Source: Armatimonadetes bacterium UBA5352
GTDB lineage: Bacteria > Armatimonadota > Zipacnadia > Zipacnadales > UBA5352
Assembly (NCBI GenBank): GCA_002411015.1
Contig: DHPY01000098.1
Location: 1 to 64,000, forward strand
Direction: 5' to 3'
Length of the DNA: 64,000 bases
Positions 59,504-64,000 of the stretch are shown piece by piece. Each line of letters begins with the position of its first letter. The first letter of the stretch is position 1. The notes beneath the pieces were generated by a model. The model searched no databases. It saw only the letters and a list, made by a program, of their open reading frames with translations, and had not been told where the DNA came from. The position numbers and the translations under genes are program-made.

Positions 59504-61891
59504 TCAGCGTAGCTGGGTGTTGAAGCTTACGGCGCCGGTCAACTCGCTCATGCCGAGGAGACTGAGGTTCACCGATCCCCAGTCCTCCAGCAGGCGCACG
59601 CCGGCGTTGACGAATTCCGAATCGTACTCCGTCATCAGATGCACCCGATGTCTGCCTGGAACAGCCCACTCGACCCCCGCAAACGCCGGATCGTAGCGGC
59701 CAGAACCAGCGCCAAGGTGCAGCCGCCAGTCCGCATGCTCCCAGCTCCCGACCACGTACTCCGCCTTGCCGAGGAACGATGTGGTCGTGCCGAACGTGAC
59801 ATCCTGCGCGCCGATGGCAACTGCCGGCGTCCAGCCCTTCTGGGGCATGAGACGGTAGTGGACGTTGAAGCTGCGGTCGAGGTTGTAGGGCCAATCGAAG
59901 GCCTTGACGTCATGGAAGAACGTCAGGCGGCCGATCAGCTCGAGATTCGGCAGGAATCCCGCCCCGACGAACACCGGCATGGCATCCGTATCGTCGCTGA
60001 TGACTTTGGAGTGCTCCCGATCCATATAGGAGATTCCTGCGAGAAGCGTGCCGTCCGCAATGGCGTCTGCAGTCGGGATCCGCATCAGGCCGCTGTTGCC
60101 TTCGAAGCTGGGAGAAGCCTCCCATTCAGTCGGTGCGACCCGTTGGTCGCGTTGCGAACCAACGCCATGATGCTGCAGATACGCCGCCTGCAACTCTCCC
60201 CGGAAGCTCTCAAGGTCATTTGACCCCTGAAGATAGTTGCCTCCCGCGACGAAGTCAGAGCTGTAGTCAACATTTAACCTCGGGTCGGCGCGCAGGCGCA
60301 GGTCTGCCGGATCGGCGGCTCTCTGAGGCCCGAGAGGGAGCGTGAGCCTGAAGACGAGTCCCTCATCCCCAGCGTCGCTCCGAACTGCTCGCGCCTCAAC
60401 CTCGCTCTCCCCGAAGCGCCGCCTCAGACTCAGTGCAATCCCGGGATCATCCGTCTCGTGGAACTTCCCCCAGCCGAGGCGGCTGTTCAAGCCCATCTGT
60501 CCCCAGTTGTGCTGGTAGTAGACGAAGCCACGAAACTCCTTCCCGAACGGATTGTAGTTTGACTCAATATCTGTCAGCGAGCCCACTGCACCGAAGAGGT
60601 TGTTCTCGTTGTCCCACTGGACCTCGCCGTAGTAGCCGTAGTAGAACTGGTCGAATCGGCCCGCGGAGGCCGTAGCCAACAGGCGGTCAGTGGGGCGGCA
60701 GACGCAACTGAGGAGTGCTCTGTCGAGCGCGGTGCTGACGCCCTCCGTCACCCGGACGGGGGCGCGCATTTCGCTCCAGACACCCGTCGCCCACGTCGTG
60801 CGGGCAGTTGGGATAAAGTACAGGTCCTCGACGAACGGGTCTGACTCGAGGCCAATCTGATACTCCAGGCCTGGCCGCAGGAGTACATCGGTGCGGCCGA
60901 AGCTGTCATTATCTGCCGCGAGTATCGTAACCGGCTCTACGGGGCTCCCGGGGCCCGGATTGACCTCCCACGTCTCGCTCAACGCCTCCGGACTTGCCAT
61001 GCCGGCCCGTTCGCGAATGTAGTCGGCGAGGTCGACCCAGATGTGGCTGATGGCGACATCATGTCGCTTCATTCGCAGCATGATTCGCCCGGGCGGCAGC
61101 GTAGCCGCTACCTCACGCAGAGCCACATCGACGGCAACTATGTCACTGCGGAAGGTGCGGTTCTCGAGCCCCACTATCCACTGGCCAGCCGCGTCACGCC
61201 CTATACTGAGATTCTCCAGCCCCGACGCCTGGAGTCTCCCAATGAGATCAGTGGCCAACTGCTGCGCCTCAGCCTCTGAGAGAGCTTCGGCCGGCGTCGC
61301 AGCCTCAGGAGCCGCCGCACCCTCGGCCGAAGGTGCTCCGGCTGCGATGCTTGTCGCAGCGCCCGCCGCCTCACCTGCTTGAGCCTCGCCCTGTCGAACG
61401 ATCGTGACCGGACTCGATGGTGGGGATGTCTCAGTAGCGGCAGGTATCACGACCTGCTCGGTGCCCGATCGGGCGAATACCTCAGCGCGCAGTGCCTCGA
61501 TCTCCGCCAGTTGCGCGTCGGTCACGACAGAGAGGAGAGAAGACTTCAGTTGCGTCGGCGGGACCCTCAACTCCAGCAGCCGCCGACCGTTCTCCACGTT
61601 ACGGGCGCGGATGAACTGCGCGTTCTGCGCCAGGGGCTGCGCGACGCAGAGCACGGCGCCCAGAGCGAACCGGGGCTCGGTGGCCGGTTCCGTGACCCTG
61701 TAGATGACAAGAAGCTCGTTGGCGGGTGAGTCAATTCGCGTTACCTCGATGCCCGCCTCCGCCAACACCGACTTCATAGCTGCGACATAGCCGGCGATAT
61801 CCGAGACGTAATCGGAGGCTGGCTGAGCCGCAGCGGGGCCGGCGAGCGCAGACAGAGCGAACGCGATGGACAGAGCCGTTGCGATTCGCAT
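59504..61891 (-). CDS. YjbH-like outer-membrane exopolysaccharide protein
   Basis: The product has 795 residues with a signal peptide (MRIATALSIAFALSALAG...AAAQ). Residues about 30-250 are a periplasmic region rich in Ala/Glu/Pro. The rest is beta-rich and matches YjbH, an outer-membrane protein of exopolysaccharide clusters: FEGNSGLMRIPTADAIADGT, FLPNLELIGRLTFF, YRLMPQKGWTPAVAIGAQ, FAGVEWAVPGRHRVHLMTEY. It supports a diderm envelope. It lies between the Wza-like exporter (start overlaps its stop by one base) and the kinase. It is probably part of the outer-membrane export complex. Confidence 0.83.
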   Translation of the reverse strand: MRIATALSIAFALSALAGPAAAQPASDYVSDIAGYVAAMKSVLAEAGIEVTRIDSPANELLVIYRVTEPATEPRFALGAVLCVAQPLAQNAQFIRARNVENGRRLLELRVPPTQLKSSLLSVVTDAQLAEIEALRAEVFARSGTEQVVIPAATETSPPSSPVTIVRQGEAQAGEAAGAATSIAAGAPSAEGAAAPEAATPAEALSEAEAQQLATDLIGRLQASGLENLSIGRDAAGQWIVGLENRTFRSDIVAVDVALREVAATLPPGRIMLRMKRHDVAISHIWVDLADYIRERAGMASPEALSETWEVNPGPGSPVEPVTILAADNDSFGRTDVLLRPGLEYQIGLESDPFVEDLYFIPTARTTWATGVWSEMRAPVRVTEGVSTALDRALLSCVCRPTDRLLATASAGRFDQFYYGYYGEVQWDNENNLFGAVGSLTDIESNYNPFGKEFRGFVYYQHNWGQMGLNSRLGWGKFHETDDPGIALSLRRRFGESEVEARAVRSDAGDEGLVFRLTLPLGPQRAADPADLRLRADPRLNVDYSSDFVAGGNYLQGSNDLESFRGELQAAYLQHHGVGSQRDQRVAPTEWEASPSFEGNSGLMRIPTADAIADGTLLAGISYMDREHSKVISDDTDAMPVFVGAGFLPNLELIGRLTFFHDVKAFDWPYNLDRSFNVHYRLMPQKGWTPAVAIGAQDVTFGTTTSFLGKAEYVVGSWEHADWRLHLGAGSGRYDPAFAGVEWAVPGRHRVHLMTEYDSEFVNAGVRLLEDWGSVNLSLLGMSELTGAVSFNTQLR

Positions 61892-63369
61892 CAGAATATC
61901 CTCTCGACGGTGCCGAGGACGCCAAGTATCCAGAGCGGCAGATCGATTGCCTGCCGCCAGTCTGAGCCGCGACCCTTCTGCGGAATGTAGATCGTGTCGC
62001 CTGGCTGCAGGCGCCAGTTGGCGGCCTCGTTCTGGCCCTGGAGGAGCTTGCGGGCGTCAATCTCAAGTACTGTCGGATCGGCGCCGGGTTCGGTGCGGCG
62101 AACGAGCATGACGCGCTGCATGTCCGCGGCGTTCTCACGAGGCCCGCCTGCTTTGGCAAGCGCATCGGCGAGCCTGCTGTTCTCGTCCCACGGCTGGAAG
62201 CCGGGGCTGGCCACGGCGCCAAGGATGACATATGACTTGTTGCGGCTCGGGATCAGGATGATGTCATCGGGCTCTAGCGGCATCAGAGCCGTATCAGGCG
62301 CCTCACCGGCGAGCATGGGGAGGACGTTGACGATCTGCTTCTCGCCATCCGCGCGGATGACCATCACCCGTTCGGGATCAGCGGCGGCGACTGTCTGGCC
62401 CGCGAGAGCGAGGGCGTCGGCGAGGGTAGTGCCCTCTCGATACTCGAATCGCCCTGGTGATGTGACCGCTCCGGCTACCGCGAAGAACTCCGGCTCCGGC
62501 TCCGGCGGTTTTGGCGGAACGTAGAGGACATCTCCTCCGTAGAGCAGTGGAGCGTCCGCCTCGCGCATAACGACATCATCGAGCGCGACCGGCTCGATCT
62601 CGCCGCTCTGTCGCAGGATCACCGCGCGGTCGCTCTCGGCGGCAGGGCTCGCCCCACCTACCTGCACAAGTAGCGAGAGGAGATCGACAGACTCCTCCCG
62701 GGGCGGCAGCGGCACTTCCCCGGTTCGCCCGACCGCACCGAGGACGCCCACGGAGCGGACGTTGGTCTCCGGCACGACGAGCAGGTCGCCGGCAAAGACA
62801 AGGGTACTCTCAGTCTGTCCTGCAAGTTCGCGCCGGAGGTCAACTGCTGTCATGCTGCCGTCATCGCGATAGAGGACGGCTTCAGAGAGATCGCCCTGAG
62901 GCGCGGCTCCTCCGGCCATCGTCAGCACGATCGGGGCGGTGTTCACACCGCGAGGGAGACTGATTGCGCCGGGCCGCTGGACTGCACCGAGAACGTATGC
63001 CGTGGGGAATTGCATGCCGGTTACGTTGATAAGCACCCGCGGGTTCCGCAGGTGACGCCCCTCCGGTCCTACGGCAGCGGTGATCCTGTCCGTGAGCTCC
63101 TGAATGGTGATCCCGGCGACCTCAATCTCGCCGGTCGCAGGGTAGGTGATGCGCCCGTCGGGGCGGACCGTGACGGTCAGGCTCCATTCCGGGTGGCCGG
63201 ACACGACAATATCGAGGGTATCGGCAGCTCGGATGCGGTAGAGCGGTGCCTCAATCGGTTGCGCGGTAGCCACATCAACCATGAGGAGCGTGGCGATGGC
63301 CAGAAGCATCCGATGGTTGCGCTCCCGTCTCTTGCCGCGATGTTGTGCTCTGGACGCTGGATCAGGCAT
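61891..63369 (-). CDS. Wza-like polysaccharide export protein with SLBB domains
   Basis: The product has 492 residues from the ATG with GGGGAGG upstream. A signal-type segment (about 20-37, ending ATAQ) is followed by the Poly_export domain (YRIRAADTLDIVVSGHPEW, VRPDGRITYPATGEIEV, VLINVTGMQFPTAYVLGAV) and then about four SLBB soluble-ligand-binding beta-grasp units (VLGAVGRTGEVPLPP, AVAGAVTSPGRFEYREG, VILGAVASPGFQPWDE). A C-terminal hydrophobic strand (LPLWILGVLGTVERIF) may insert in the outer membrane. It forms the periplasm-spanning export channel. It lies 160 bp downstream of a strong promoter-like site. Confidence 0.9.
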   Translation of the reverse strand: MPDPASRAQHRGKRRERNHRMLLAIATLLMVDVATAQPIEAPLYRIRAADTLDIVVSGHPEWSLTVTVRPDGRITYPATGEIEVAGITIQELTDRITAAVGPEGRHLRNPRVLINVTGMQFPTAYVLGAVQRPGAISLPRGVNTAPIVLTMAGGAAPQGDLSEAVLYRDDGSMTAVDLRRELAGQTESTLVFAGDLLVVPETNVRSVGVLGAVGRTGEVPLPPREESVDLLSLLVQVGGASPAAESDRAVILRQSGEIEPVALDDVVMREADAPLLYGGDVLYVPPKPPEPEPEFFAVAGAVTSPGRFEYREGTTLADALALAGQTVAAADPERVMVIRADGEKQIVNVLPMLAGEAPDTALMPLEPDDIILIPSRNKSYVILGAVASPGFQPWDENSRLADALAKAGGPRENAADMQRVMLVRRTEPGADPTVLEIDARKLLQGQNEAANWRLQPGDTIYIPQKGRGSDWRQAIDLPLWILGVLGTVERIF

Positions 63370-63530
63370 CAGGTCCTCCCCACACTACAAAGCGCTGGCG
63401 GGTCCCAGACACCAGAGCTTGAGAATCCCTGAACGGCGCAACCGGAGCGATCTGGGTCGCACGTGCGTGATTCGCATCGCTTGGCCGGGTGCGCGGTGAG
63501 GACAGGTGATCTACCAGCCCGGTCGCGCCT

Positions 63531-63559
63531 ATCATCGGCTATCGATGGGGGAATGTCAA
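63531..63559 (-). promoter_or_regulatory. Predicted sigma70-type promoter of the EPS export genes
   Basis: On the minus strand, TTGACA (63559-63554), a 17-bp spacer and GATGAT (63536-63531). The predicted start lies about 155 bases before the exporter ATG, leaving a long leader. The sequence overlaps no gene. Confidence 0.6.
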
Positions 63560-63567
63560 GCTTTTCA

Positions 63568-64000
63568 TCAGGAAGACGCTCCAGTGTCGGCCTCCTGCTG
63601 CTGTGTGACCGGTGGCTCAAATGCGTCACGATTGAACCGGGAAGTCTCGATCTCGCGAAGTCTCTGCCGCTCCTTGAGAACGTATCCGATGCCCGCGAAG
63701 ATGAACAGCAGCGGCATGAACTGCGAGCGCATCCGGATCGCCTCACCGCTGACGGCCGTCTTCAGTGCATATGACGTGATCATCGGAGTGAGCGCGAGGA
63801 AGATGGTGAGCAGGCCAGCCCTGTTCTTCTGCCACATCTCTCTCACGCCGAGGACGAAACGCGGCAATACGTAGAGGTATATGAACCACATCTCCGGATA
63901 GGTCAACATCTTCCTGAAGGTTCCCAGGAACAGTGGGATCGGGGTCAGCAGGAGAAGCAGGATGCGGACCGGGAGTTGGAGGATCGCCTCAGCGGGGGTC
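63568..64000 (-). CDS. Polytopic membrane protein of the EPS cluster (partial, N-terminus off window)
   Basis: Only the C-terminal 143 residues are inside the window; the frame is open to the edge. It has three to four helices, including ILLLLLTPIPLFLG, MWFIYLYVLPRFVLG, GLLTIFLALTPMITSYAL and MPLLFIFAGIGYVL. A RMRSQFMPLLF loop before the last helix is typical of dolichol-type glycosyltransferases and O-antigen polymerase/ligase proteins. The hydrophilic C-terminus ends TQQQEADTGASS. A role in EPS assembly fits the position, but the family cannot be fixed from this piece. Confidence 0.6.
   Translation of the reverse strand, partial: TPAEAILQLPVRILLLLLTPIPLFLGTFRKMLTYPEMWFIYLYVLPRFVLGVREMWQKNRAGLLTIFLALTPMITSYALKTAVSGEAIRMRSQFMPLLFIFAGIGYVLKERQRLREIETSRFNRDAFEPPVTQQQEADTGASS

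Noticed and set aside
50115..64000. Exosortase/PEP-CTERM system in the EPS cluster
   Set aside because: The FemAB-like gene suggested it, but no exosortase, PEP-CTERM motif or associated PrsK/PrsR genes are in the window.
1..64000. rRNA, tRNA, CRISPR, integrase, transposase or phage genes
   Set aside because: I looked through the gaps and gene calls and saw none with convincing signature.

Overview
The window reads as a GC-rich, diderm, polysaccharide-handling bacterium. The best clue to its identity is the prepilin-like protein at 40848-41555. Its N-terminus has FTLIELLVVIAIIAILAAI followed by FPVFARAREKARQ and ends in an H-x9-DG type tail, the flavour of this family that I associate with Armatimonadota; planctomycete versions usually read differently after the helix. 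An outer-membrane YjbH-like barrel and a Wza-like exporter (59504-63369) support two membranes. The phylum is inference. I found no rRNA, tRNA, CRISPR array, integrase or transposase.

Region 1 (1-6086, minus strand) is a tightly coupled six-gene redox/membrane operon. It encodes a PQQ-like beta-propeller with an N-terminal anchor, an NHL-repeat lipoprotein, a small Tat-signal Cys protein, a Tat-signal multi-cluster ferredoxin, a NosR/NapH-like membrane polyferredoxin, and a three-TM protein with a collagen-like tail that runs off the window. Region 2 (6404-16110, plus strand) is divergent from it across a 317-bp spacer that carries a promoter-like sequence in each direction. It encodes a ferredoxin/zinc-ribbon protein, a B12-type radical SAM enzyme, a short squalene-hopene-cyclase-like class II cyclase with a DADDTA motif, a secreted PQQ-like protein, a DUF116-polyprenyl synthase fusion, a second alpha/alpha-toroid protein, a GT4 glycosyltransferase and a tiny zinc-ribbon protein. 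Together these look like a terpenoid pathway (chain synthesis, cyclisation, radical modification, glycosylation) that I do not recognise. It is my main candidate for an undescribed system.

Region 3 (16124-26278) carries secreted carbohydrate-active proteins: a PL10-like pectate lyase with a LamG-type partner, a large glycoside-hydrolase-like protein, a truncated and frameshifted sulfatase remnant, and a 1345-residue CBM9/CARDB protein. Two housekeeping-type genes follow: pgsA and an Eis-like acetyltransferase. Region 4 (28399-40721) is a sugar-modification or catabolism island with two MDR dehydrogenases, a DegT aminotransferase, a deacetylase-like protein, an SDR epimerase, a VOC-like protein, three Gfo/Idh/MocA oxidoreductases, a sugar isomerase, a sulfatase-fold protein with Thr at the nucleophile position, and a ribbon-helix-helix protein.

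Region 5 (40848-50085) mixes a prepilin, an unknown protein with nucleotidyltransferase-like motifs, NHL and BNR propellers, a thioesterase, an esterase-like hydrolase and two decayed genes. One of these is an internally deleted paralogue of the BNR protein. Region 6 (50115-64000, minus strand) is an exopolysaccharide operon. It encodes two GT4 glycosyltransferases, a FemAB-like transferase, a PHP phosphoesterase, a GNAT-ATP-grasp fusion, a DegT aminotransferase, a Wzc-like tyrosine kinase ending in nine consecutive tyrosines, a YjbH-like protein, a Wza-like exporter and the end of a polytopic membrane protein. A promoter-like TTGACA-17-GATGAT lies upstream of the exporter.
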